A stretch of DNA of 64,000 bases from Saccharibacillus sp. CPCC 101409 (lineage in GTDB: Bacteria > Bacillota > Bacilli > Paenibacillales > Paenibacillaceae). Positions 53,618 to 60,986 of this stretch are shown one piece after another; position 1 is the stretch's first letter; each line of letters starts with the position of its first letter. The translations under genes and the position numbers were made by a program. The stretch spans positions 514,748 to 578,747 of the forward strand of contig NZ_JAULSA010000003.1 in NCBI RefSeq assembly GCF_030518235.1. The letters run 5' to 3'. The notes under the pieces are model-generated. The model made no database searches, was not told where the DNA came from, and saw only the letters and a list, made by a program, of their open reading frames with translations.

Positions 53618-54955
53618 TTACTGCAAATCGAATTCTTGACTCCTACTGGGGTCGTCTTCCAATGAACCGGATAAATAAGAAACGGACAGTGAAGCCAGCA
53701 TGCGAAAATGTTGGGTATTATTCAATTCCTCGGACAGGGTTAAAGCCAAAGCTGCAAACTGTTCTGCATCTTCGTAATGTTTTCTTTTGGCATAATATAT
53801 CGCAATTCGACAATATAAACTTGCTCTCCGATTGAGATTGAACAGTTCCCCGTAATAGTTTCCCTCGGTTTCCTTCATGATAAACGCTTTAAACTTGTCG
53901 AGCAGTTGGCATACGCAAAAATTATACTGATTGGCTGATTCCATGATCGTTAGCAGACTTGGGAAAATTTCATGAGGATGCCGTTCCAAAAACGCCGTAT
54001 ATTCATCTAAGACGGAATGATCTCCCTTTAATATCGCGAGATTCAAACGATTGGCTTCCGCCCAGTGCGAGAACTTCTGAACTTCCGTATGACCCAGATT
54101 ATCCAGATTAGGGAACCAACTTAAATCTTCGTACTTGCTGATGTAACGGACCGATTCGTCGTACAAGTGCTGATGTTCCAAGGCGTTCCCTTTTTGCAGA
54201 TAACTTTGACCATAATAAACAACCGGATGACGATCCGTCGAAAAGGAAAAGCCGCTTTGATGAGTAAAGTAGACGTTCTCGGCAAGTGCGCGCAATTCAT
54301 CGGCGTACCCTTCGACTTCTTTCCACTTGGCAAGATTGAAGTAGATATTGGTCAGTTGAAGCAGCGCATCCAGACGGAGCTCATCGGGAATCGCTTGCAA
54401 ATGCGGCTCAAACCGCAGGGCTGTTCGCAAATTTTTCGCATTGTCCTCGCCTAACGAAATTCGAAATATCCGATAATAAACGATCGCTATATGCTCAGGT
54501 TTTTGATTAACGTTATATTTAACCAACCAGTTGAGGAGAATAAAGATATGGTTTTTATTCAAGGTCCGGACGAGCTTTTCTGAAATTTCGAAAATCAGAG
54601 GCCAGTACTGCTCGCTGTAATTGGTACCTAGTCTGAACAACACTTGATCCATGTACGGCTGACAATGAAGCTCGGCGCAGCGGATCAGGAAAGGTTCTAT
54701 CCGACTCCGGTTTGGCTTGCCTTCAAAGAAGCACTCGTTTATATAAAGGCTGAAAAAGTGTTCCTCGCGATAGCCGAGCGCCAGAGTAATTTTGGTGAGT
54801 TGAGCAAAAGAGATAGGTTTACGACTATTTTTGCGAAAGATCAGACTGAATATGCTGCGGTTGATTTTAACTTTCTCGGCAAATTGAGAGATTGTGGAAT
54901 ACTCTTTCAAGATTTCATTTTTCATAACAAAGTGAAGTTTTATGGAGAATAACAG
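53618..54955 (-). CDS. HTH+TPR regulator, RRNPP-like paralog 4 (probable CTG start)
   Basis: 445 residues if initiated at CTG 54955; the first in-frame ATG is 54925 and has no RBS. AAGGGAGG ends 7 nt before the CTG. With this start the distance to the (I/L)NRS helix is 30 residues, as in all four paralogs, and the added residues (LFSIKLHFV) align with their helix 1 (for example LFPLRLAL in paralog 3). HTH, ECFFEGKPNRSRIEPF and TPR-like helices follow. AT-rich. Upstream of paralog 3 and about 40 nt downstream of the paralog 5/propeptide terminator. Confidence 0.7.
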   Translation of the reverse strand: MLFSIKLHFVMKNEILKEYSTISQFAEKVKINRSIFSLIFRKNSRKPISFAQLTKITLALGYREEHFFSLYINECFFEGKPNRSRIEPFLIRCAELHCQPYMDQVLFRLGTNYSEQYWPLIFEISEKLVRTLNKNHIFILLNWLVKYNVNQKPEHIAIVYYRIFRISLGEDNAKNLRTALRFEPHLQAIPDELRLDALLQLTNIYFNLAKWKEVEGYADELRALAENVYFTHQSGFSFSTDRHPVVYYGQSYLQKGNALEHQHLYDESVRYISKYEDLSWFPNLDNLGHTEVQKFSHWAEANRLNLAILKGDHSVLDEYTAFLERHPHEIFPSLLTIMESANQYNFCVCQLLDKFKAFIMKETEGNYYGELFNLNRRASLYCRIAIYYAKRKHYEDAEQFAALALTLSEELNNTQHFRMLASLSVSYLSGSLEDDPSRSQEFDLQ

Positions 54956-54997
54956 AGCTATACCTCCCTTTTTGTAAATTCTTAAATGACTTATTTA

Positions 54998-55044
54998 AAA
55001 TAAAAAAGACATACAAATTAACCACAACGGCTGTTTTGTATATC
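54998..55044 (-). terminator. Intrinsic terminator after the paralog 5/propeptide pair
   Basis: On the minus strand GATATACAAA pairs with TTTGTATGTC (one G-U) over a 17-nt loop, followed by TTTTTTATTTT. Confidence 0.75.
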
Positions 55045-55084
55045 TTGAATTTTATGTCTAAAGTGGCTCACCTATATTATATGG

Positions 55085-55273
55085 TTAAGAATCGCCAGCC
55101 CCACTGATTAAAGTACGCATGATAGGATGAGAAGAAGTTGAATCGAGGAAGGGACCGCTTTGCTGACTGGTTGTCGACGTAGTGCTCTGTTCGCTTGAAT
55201 TATGAACAGATACTACTGCAATGTTAGAAGTGAAAGATAAAACCAAAATGAAGCCCAAAAGTGTCTTATGCAT
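55085..55273 (-). CDS. Short secreted propeptide, candidate quorum-sensing signal
   Basis: 62 residues, too small and divergent for homology. MHKTLLGFILVLSFTSNIAVV is a Sec-type signal peptide. A Ser/Thr/Gln-rich spacer follows, then a C-terminus SHPIMRTLISGAGDS where Phr-like signals normally reside. ATG 55273 overlaps the stop of the receptor gene by 8 nt, and AAGGAG lies 11 nt upstream. This copies the rap-phr and receptor-propeptide layout: export by Sec, trimming outside, re-import by an oligopeptide permease and binding to the TPR receptor. The mature sequence is not determinable here. Confidence 0.7.
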   Translation of the reverse strand: MHKTLLGFILVLSFTSNIAVVSVHNSSEQSTTSTTSQQSGPFLDSTSSHPIMRTLISGAGDS

Positions 55274-56639
55274 TTTGATACACACTCCTTACCAAATTCT
55301 CGTATTTATTCTTTTGCTCTTCTGAGGCTTTATTTCTGAATTCTTCAAAAAAGGGAACACATTTCATAAACATGTCTTTATTGTTTATTATAATAGCCAT
55401 CTCCAAACTTCGTAAAGCACTGTTTATTGCAAATGAAAAATCGCGAGAATTTAAATAGTAAGTTGCTAATTCAAAACATATATTTACATACCAATTTAAG
55501 CTGCTTCGCTTATTATATTGGGTTTTTACATCTTCATATTCTTTTAAAAAATCGTGAAAGTGAAATAACACCTCATTGATTTTAAAATTATACTTATTTG
55601 CTGATTGCAATATAATCAATAAACTAGGAAGTCTTTCACTTGGATGCGAATCCAAAAAATCGATAAAACTCGGAAGAATATTTGTATTACCTTTTAAAAT
55701 TTCGATATTCATTGCATTAGCGCTGGCATAAATTTTGAACTTTTCTACTTCTTTATGTCCTTTTTCGTTTAGACCTTCAAACCAACTCAAGTCTGTATAT
55801 CCCTGATTGTAGATTTTAGCTTCTTCAAGTTTTTGATAATGCTCTACTAAAACTGCTTCTTTCATTAAAAAACCTTGACCATAATAAACAACCAAAGGTC
55901 TCTCCGTAGGAAGAGGCGTATATTTTGAACGATTTTTCATTCTTTGTTTCTCCAATTGGTAAACGGTTTGAGAAAAGGAATGGAGTTCATCGGCATAAAT
56001 CTCTGTTTCCGTCCAACGTCCCAGAGAATAGTAAGTATGCGTCAAATGCAGCAGCCCATCCAACCGATGATGATCCGGCAACTTCCCGCAAAACGGCTCG
56101 AACCGCATGGCGGCGCGCAGGTTCTTCTCGTTATCTTCGCCAAGGGCCGCGCGGAAGATCCGGTAATAGCTTACGGCCAGGCGCTCGGCGTGGTTGTACT
56201 TCTCGTTCTCCACCACGCACTCGTAGAAGATCAGCGACTCCTGTTTTTTGCCGGACGTAAACAGGGTCTCCCCGATATCGAAGATCATGGAGACGTGCTT
56301 GAGGTCTTCGAGCAGACGGTTCAGGACTTCGCGGATGCAGTCGGTCAGGCCAAGTTCGGCGCAGCGGATCAGGAAAGGTTCGACGCGGCGGCGGTTGGGC
56401 TTGCCGTCGTAGAAGCATTCCTCGATGTACAGGTCGAACATCCAGCCCGCCGGCTTGCCGAAGGCGCGGGTAATAGCTTCCATCTGGTTGAGCGAGATCG
56501 GCTTCGGCGGGTTGCCGTTGAGGATTGCGCTGAAGATTCCGCGGTTGATGCCGGACAATTCGCCGAAGCTGGAGAAGTTCATGCCCAGGGCGGCGATGCC
56601 TTTTTCGATCTCCGAACGGAGAGTTGTTGTCGTTTGCAT
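55266..56639 (-). CDS. HTH+TPR regulator, RRNPP-like paralog 5 (peptide-paired receptor)
   Basis: 457 residues: HTH (MNFSSFGELSGINRGIFSAILNGNPPKPISLNQMEAITRAFG), motif ECFYDGKPNRRRVEPF, then TPR-like helices. The 5' ~640 nt are GC-rich like core genes; from about 56000 downward (residue ~215 on) the coding sequence turns AT-rich, so the peptide-binding half seems to have a different history. ATG 56639 after GAGGTGCAGAT, with a good promoter 76 nt upstream. Its stop lies within the propeptide ORF. The AloR-AloP systems reported from Paenibacillus polymyxa are the closest described design I know. Confidence 0.8.
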   Translation of the reverse strand: MQTTTTLRSEIEKGIAALGMNFSSFGELSGINRGIFSAILNGNPPKPISLNQMEAITRAFGKPAGWMFDLYIEECFYDGKPNRRRVEPFLIRCAELGLTDCIREVLNRLLEDLKHVSMIFDIGETLFTSGKKQESLIFYECVVENEKYNHAERLAVSYYRIFRAALGEDNEKNLRAAMRFEPFCGKLPDHHRLDGLLHLTHTYYSLGRWTETEIYADELHSFSQTVYQLEKQRMKNRSKYTPLPTERPLVVYYGQGFLMKEAVLVEHYQKLEEAKIYNQGYTDLSWFEGLNEKGHKEVEKFKIYASANAMNIEILKGNTNILPSFIDFLDSHPSERLPSLLIILQSANKYNFKINEVLFHFHDFLKEYEDVKTQYNKRSSLNWYVNICFELATYYLNSRDFSFAINSALRSLEMAIIINNKDMFMKCVPFFEEFRNKASEEQKNKYENLVRSVYQNA

Positions 56640-56714
56640 ATCTGCACCTCACTCACCTAACCGATATTTAGCAAAATCGCTATCATAATAATCCTTTTAA
56701 TACAATTAATTTAC

Positions 56715-56743
56715 AATATACCTTCATTCCGAACGAGGGTCAA
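56715..56743 (-). promoter_or_regulatory. Promoter of paralog 5/propeptide
   Basis: On the minus strand TTGACC, a 17-nt spacer, then TATATT; close to the housekeeping consensus. Confidence 0.7.
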
Positions 56744-57079
56744 TTCTTTTTGTTTTGAAAAGTTTTTGAACAAAACCGAAACAGCCAAACCCTTGCCCGG
56801 CGTGGAGTTGGGAGCTGGAAATCGCATTGCCGAATCTTTTGCTTGTGTGCGTTAAATTATATATCGGATGTTAAAGAAGAGTTATGATAGTAATTTTATA
56901 GAATGAGAGTTATCAGTATTCTTGTCAAGGTGTAAGAAGTAAAGAAAGCGATTTTCCGGCAGAGACTTTCTTTTGAAGCCGCGGTTGCAATTTTGCCTCC
57001 GGCAGGCGAAAATATGAGGAAAGCGGCACAGCCGCGCGGGGGAATGCCTTCTATTATAGAAACGGAAGGGGCGGAACTT
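56744..57079. other. Divergent intergenic region upstream of hemD
   Basis: AT-rich up to about 56930. No ORF of quality. A hemD promoter is expected near 56860-56920 (TATA-rich blocks such as TTAAATTATATAT), but boxes are not clear. Confidence 0.4.
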
Positions 57080-57913
57080 TTGGCGAAAAGACTGGAAGGA
57101 AAGCGGGTCGCCATCACGGGGCCGCGCAAAGCGGAAGAACTCGGCACGATCGTGGAGAAGATGGGCGGCAAAGCGCTGGTGCGTCCGGCGCAGGGCACGA
57201 TCTTTCTGGACGAACCGGAGCTGGGCGGCGGCATCTCGGAATGGATTCGATTGAAACCCGAGTGGTCCGTGCTGACGACGGGAATGGGACTCGAAGCTTT
57301 GATCAATACGGCGCAGGAGATGGGGCTCGGCGATGCTTTTATGGAAGCCGTGCGTCAATCGAAGATTGCGGCGAGGGGATACAAGACGGCCAACGCGTTG
57401 AAAAAAAGAGGAATGGCTCCGCTTGTGCGCGACGACGACGGCAGCACCGAGGGACTGCTCCGGCAGATGGAAGAGTACGATTTCGCCGGAACGAACGTGA
57501 TGGTGCAGCTGCACGGCGACCACGCGCCCAGGCTCGTTGCCTGGCTGGAGAGCCGGGGAGCGAATGTGCGGACGGTGCTGCCGTACCGGCATATCGCGCC
57601 GCCGGAAGAGCAGCTTGAACAGCTGCTGGACGATATTCTCGAACGCCGCGTGGACGCCGTAACCTTTACGAGCGCTCCGCAGGTGCGTTTTCTGATCGGG
57701 CACGCGGCCAAGCGCGGCTTTGAGCCGTCGCTGCGCTCCGCGTTCGAGCATGAAGTGGTGGCGGTGGCGGTGGGGAAAGTCACGGCCCAGTCCATCCGCG
57801 AAGAAGGCATCGGGCGCGTCGTGGCGCCGCAGGAAGAACGCATGGGCAGCATGATGGTGGAACTGGCCAAGTATTACGCCGAAGCCGAGACGCAGCCGGA
57901 AGAAACGATCTGA
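57080..57913 (+). CDS. hemD: Uroporphyrinogen-III synthase (HEM4 domain)
   Basis: About 277 residues from TTG 57080 (LAKRLEGKRVAITGPRKAEEL), with GAAGGGGCGG upstream; TTG 56993 would add 29 residues of non-conserved sequence. The two-lobed HEM4 fold fits: GPRKAEE, then TGMGLEAL, and in lobe two VTFTSAPQVRFL and AVAVGKVTAQSI. The enzyme cyclises hydroxymethylbilane to uroporphyrinogen III. It is outside a hem operon here, so it may be a stand-alone copy. Confidence 0.8.
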   Translation: MAKRLEGKRVAITGPRKAEELGTIVEKMGGKALVRPAQGTIFLDEPELGGGISEWIRLKPEWSVLTTGMGLEALINTAQEMGLGDAFMEAVRQSKIAARGYKTANALKKRGMAPLVRDDDGSTEGLLRQMEEYDFAGTNVMVQLHGDHAPRLVAWLESRGANVRTVLPYRHIAPPEEQLEQLLDDILERRVDAVTFTSAPQVRFLIGHAAKRGFEPSLRSAFEHEVVAVAVGKVTAQSIREEGIGRVVAPQEERMGSMMVELAKYYAEAETQPEETI

Positions 57914-57972
57914 CCGCAATCCGAGCCGTTTCGCGTTTGGGCGCAAGCCGGAACCCGGAAGGATGATGAACA

Positions 57973-58605
57973 ATGTTGAGGAAAAAAGCGCTGCTGATCG
58001 GCAACTACACGTATCCGGAGTATCACCCGCTTCAGGGCGTGGATACGGAAGTCAGCCTGATTCTGCAGGACATTCTGAGCGTGCAGTGCAGCGAGAACCG
58101 GAATATGTTCCGGCTGGAGAATCTGGGCGCGTACGACCTGTGCATCTCGTATGCGGACTCGTGGCGCGAGCCGATCTCGTCGGTGCAAATGGGCGGGCTG
58201 CTGGCGTACACCGCGTCCGGCGGAGGGCTGCTGGTGCTGCACAACGGAATCTCGCTGCAAAGCAAAAGCGAATTCGCGCAGCTGGTCGGGGCGAAGTTCG
58301 CCGGGCATCCGCCCGCGAGGCCGCTTGAGCTTACGGTGGCCGCGCCGGAGCATCCGGCGGTGGACGGCGTCGAGCCGTTTGCGATCGAGGAAGAGCCGTA
58401 CCGGTTCGAGTTCGATCCGTTCGTCCAGCGGACGGTGCTGCTCGAATACGAAGAAGACGGACAGAAGTACCCGGCGGCATGGGCGCATACGTACGGCCTC
58501 GGCCGCGTCGTGTACGTGATGCCGGGGCACCAGGAAGGCGTATTGAAGCGTCCGGAGATGAGACGGCTCCTGTACCGGACGGCCAAGTGGGCGGCCCGCG
58601 CCTGA
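57973..58605 (+). CDS. ThuA-like domain protein
   Basis: 210 residues. LLIGNYTYPEYHPLQGV, GGGLLVLHNGISLQ and GLGRVVYVMPGHQEGVL are the landmarks of ThuA/trehalose-utilisation-like domains, a class I glutamine-amidotransferase-like fold. Their biochemical role is poorly defined, mostly linked to sugar metabolism. ATG follows AAGGATGATGAAC. 59 nt after hemD; function link unclear. Confidence 0.78.
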   Translation: MLRKKALLIGNYTYPEYHPLQGVDTEVSLILQDILSVQCSENRNMFRLENLGAYDLCISYADSWREPISSVQMGGLLAYTASGGGLLVLHNGISLQSKSEFAQLVGAKFAGHPPARPLELTVAAPEHPAVDGVEPFAIEEEPYRFEFDPFVQRTVLLEYEEDGQKYPAAWAHTYGLGRVVYVMPGHQEGVLKRPEMRRLLYRTAKWAARA

Positions 58606-58678
58606 TACGCCGGAAGAATCGGACTCAAGCGGGAAGAGGCAAGCGTACTTATTCCATTTACAAACGGAGGAATCATTC

Positions 58679-59065
58679 ATGAGCGATCTGTTGAAAAAGG
58701 CGTTGTCGCTGGGAATCGGCCTGACTTTGGCAAGCAAAGAGAAAGTGGAAAAAGCGGTCGACGATCTGGTGAAAAAAGGCGAGCTCGCCCCGTCGGAGTC
58801 CAAAGCGGTCGTCAACAAGCTGATCGAGCGCGGCGAAGAAGAACGCTCCACGATCCGCGGACTGGTGCAGGAACAGGTCAAGCGCGTGCTGCAGGAACTG
58901 GATGTGCCGGCGGGCAGCGACGTGCAAAGCCTGGAGCAGCGCATCGAGGTGCTGGAGCGGCGCGTGGCCGAACTGGAAGGTTCGAAGCCCGCGGTAACGG
59001 CGGACCCGGCCGCCGAAGCGAATACGTACAAGTCCGCTTCGTCCGGCGGCGAGCCGGCGGAGTAA
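58679..59065 (+). CDS. Phasin-like coiled-coil protein
   Basis: 128 residues, helical: SDLLKKALSLGIGLTLASKEKVEKAVDDLVKKGELAPSES then a coiled coil (QSLEQRIEVLERRVAELEG, about 83-101) and a disordered tail. The first half matches small phasin/PHA-granule-like proteins found beside UbiB-family kinases. ATG follows ACGGAGGAA. Only 1 nt separates it from the ABC1 kinase gene, implying joint function, perhaps as a membrane or lipid-surface adaptor. Confidence 0.75.
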   Translation: MSDLLKKALSLGIGLTLASKEKVEKAVDDLVKKGELAPSESKAVVNKLIERGEEERSTIRGLVQEQVKRVLQELDVPAGSDVQSLEQRIEVLERRVAELEGSKPAVTADPAAEANTYKSASSGGEPAE

Positions 59066-59066
59066 A

Positions 59067-60740
59067 ATGGCGGTTCATATCCGTCATGCCGGGCGCTACC
59101 GGGAGATTGCCGTCGCGCTGATCCGGCAAGGCTTCGGCTATATGGCCGAAGAAATGGGGCTGACGCGCGTGCTGCGCATGCCGACCGCCTGGATTCGCCG
59201 CGAAGCGCCGGAGAACAAAACGCTTGGCGAGCGCATCCGGCTGGTGATGGAATCGCTGGGTCCGACGTTTATCAAGCTGGGCCAGCTGGCGAGCACGAGA
59301 GCGGACCTGCTGCCGGCTTCGGTCGTGCAGGAGCTGGTCAAGCTCCAGGACGAAGTGCCGGCGTTCGAAGCGGAAGAAGCGCGGCGGATCGTGGAGCTGG
59401 AGCTCGGCGGTCCGCTGGAAGAATGGATGAGCGAATTCTCCGAACGTCCGGTCGCCGCCGCTTCGATCGGGCAGGTGCATACCGCGCGGCTGGTTTCGGA
59501 CGGATGCAAGGTCGCGGTCAAAGTGCAGCGGCCCGGCGTCAAACGCCAGGTCACGCGCGATCTGGAGATTCTGCACGACCTGGTCGCGATGGGCGAGAAG
59601 CGCTGGGAGTGGGTGACCCGCTACCAGATCCCGCAGCTTGTCGACGAGTTCTCTCGTTCGATGGAAGCGGAGCTGGATTATACGTCGGAAGCCCGCAACA
59701 TGGAGCGCATCTCCGCCCAGTTCGAAGAAGACGAGCATATCCATGTGCCGGACGTATTCTGGGATTTGACGACGGAACGCGTGCTGACGATGGCTTATGT
59801 CGAAGGCGTCAAGCCGACCGACCGGCAGTATCTGGAGCAGCGCGGCTACGATGTGAAAACGATCGCTTCGCGCATCGTCAACGCCATGCTGAACCAGATC
59901 TTTATCTCGGGTTTCTTCCACGCCGATCCGCATCCGGGCAATCTGCTGCTGATGAAAGACGGGTCGATTACGTTTCTGGACTTCGGCATGGTCGGGCGGC
60001 TCAGCTCGGATATGCGGGATTACCTGTCTTCGCTCGTCATCGCGCTGATGCGCCAGGATACGCCGGCGATGGTGCGGTCGATCGAGCGGATGGGCATGGT
60101 GCCCGAGGAAACGGACCTGACCGCGCTGCGGCGCGATCTGGACCGGCTGCGCGAACGCTACTACGACGTACCGTTCTCGGAAGTCAATCTGGGCCAGGTC
60201 ATCAACGATTTCTTCTCCACCGCCCGCGAGCACGGCATAGGCATTCCGCCGGATCTGCTGCTGCTCGGCAAAGCGCTGGTGACGACGGAAGGCATGGTCG
60301 AGCGGCTCGATCCCACGCTCAGCATCGTCACGCTGGCCGAACCGTTCGGCCGCAGGCTGGCGAAGGAGAAATTCGGGCCCGACCGTCTGCGCCGCAAAAC
60401 GATCAGCAGCGCGCTCGGTCTGGCGGATTCGCTCACCGGGCTGCCGGACCGGCTGCGGCATCTGACGTCGTTTATCAGCGGCGGCCGGATCAAAGTCGAA
60501 CTCGAAGCGCCGGTGCTCCGGCAGGCGTCCAGGGGCGTGGACCGGCTGGTCAACCGGCTGGCGTTCAGTATCGTGCTGCTCGCGTTCAGCATCGTGATGG
60601 CGGGACTTGTGATCGGCGCCGCGCTGGCTCAGAAAGAGACGATGATCTGGAACTACCCGATTATCGAGATCGGCGTGATCGTCGCGGTGCTGATGGTGGC
60701 GCTGCTGTTGTTCTCCATCTTCAGGTCGGGCAGGTTCTAA
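59067..60740 (+). CDS. ABC1/UbiB (AarF) family atypical kinase
   Basis: 557 residues. The family KxGQ motif is FIKLGQLAST (K70-Q73), followed by the Ala-rich loop AAASIGQVH, VAVKVQRP with the ATP-binding Lys, HADPHPGN catalytic loop and FLDFGMVG metal site. Two C-terminal TM helices (about 500-552) anchor it in the membrane. UbiB proteins support quinone or isoprenoid-lipid metabolism by ATPase activity rather than protein phosphorylation. Organised as a pair with the phasin-like gene. Confidence 0.9.
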   Translation: MAVHIRHAGRYREIAVALIRQGFGYMAEEMGLTRVLRMPTAWIRREAPENKTLGERIRLVMESLGPTFIKLGQLASTRADLLPASVVQELVKLQDEVPAFEAEEARRIVELELGGPLEEWMSEFSERPVAAASIGQVHTARLVSDGCKVAVKVQRPGVKRQVTRDLEILHDLVAMGEKRWEWVTRYQIPQLVDEFSRSMEAELDYTSEARNMERISAQFEEDEHIHVPDVFWDLTTERVLTMAYVEGVKPTDRQYLEQRGYDVKTIASRIVNAMLNQIFISGFFHADPHPGNLLLMKDGSITFLDFGMVGRLSSDMRDYLSSLVIALMRQDTPAMVRSIERMGMVPEETDLTALRRDLDRLRERYYDVPFSEVNLGQVINDFFSTAREHGIGIPPDLLLLGKALVTTEGMVERLDPTLSIVTLAEPFGRRLAKEKFGPDRLRRKTISSALGLADSLTGLPDRLRHLTSFISGGRIKVELEAPVLRQASRGVDRLVNRLAFSIVLLAFSIVMAGLVIGAALAQKETMIWNYPIIEIGVIVAVLMVALLLFSIFRSGRF

Positions 60741-60986
60741 CGCGAATATAGCCGAAAAAAGCGGATTTGTAAGCGAATGCTTGCAAATTTTCCGAAAAGG
60801 TGGAACCTGGCCGGGCAGCGTGCGGATTGCGCCGGAAATCGCGGCTTTGCTGCACGCTGCTTTCGCTGGCTTCTATGGCTCCATTCATTCAAATTCTGTA
60901 TAATGAGGGTCTTGTCTATAACGGACCCGGGTTTTTCTGAAAGGGGAAAACTCCACAACATTATAATGAGCAGGAAGAGGATGGTT

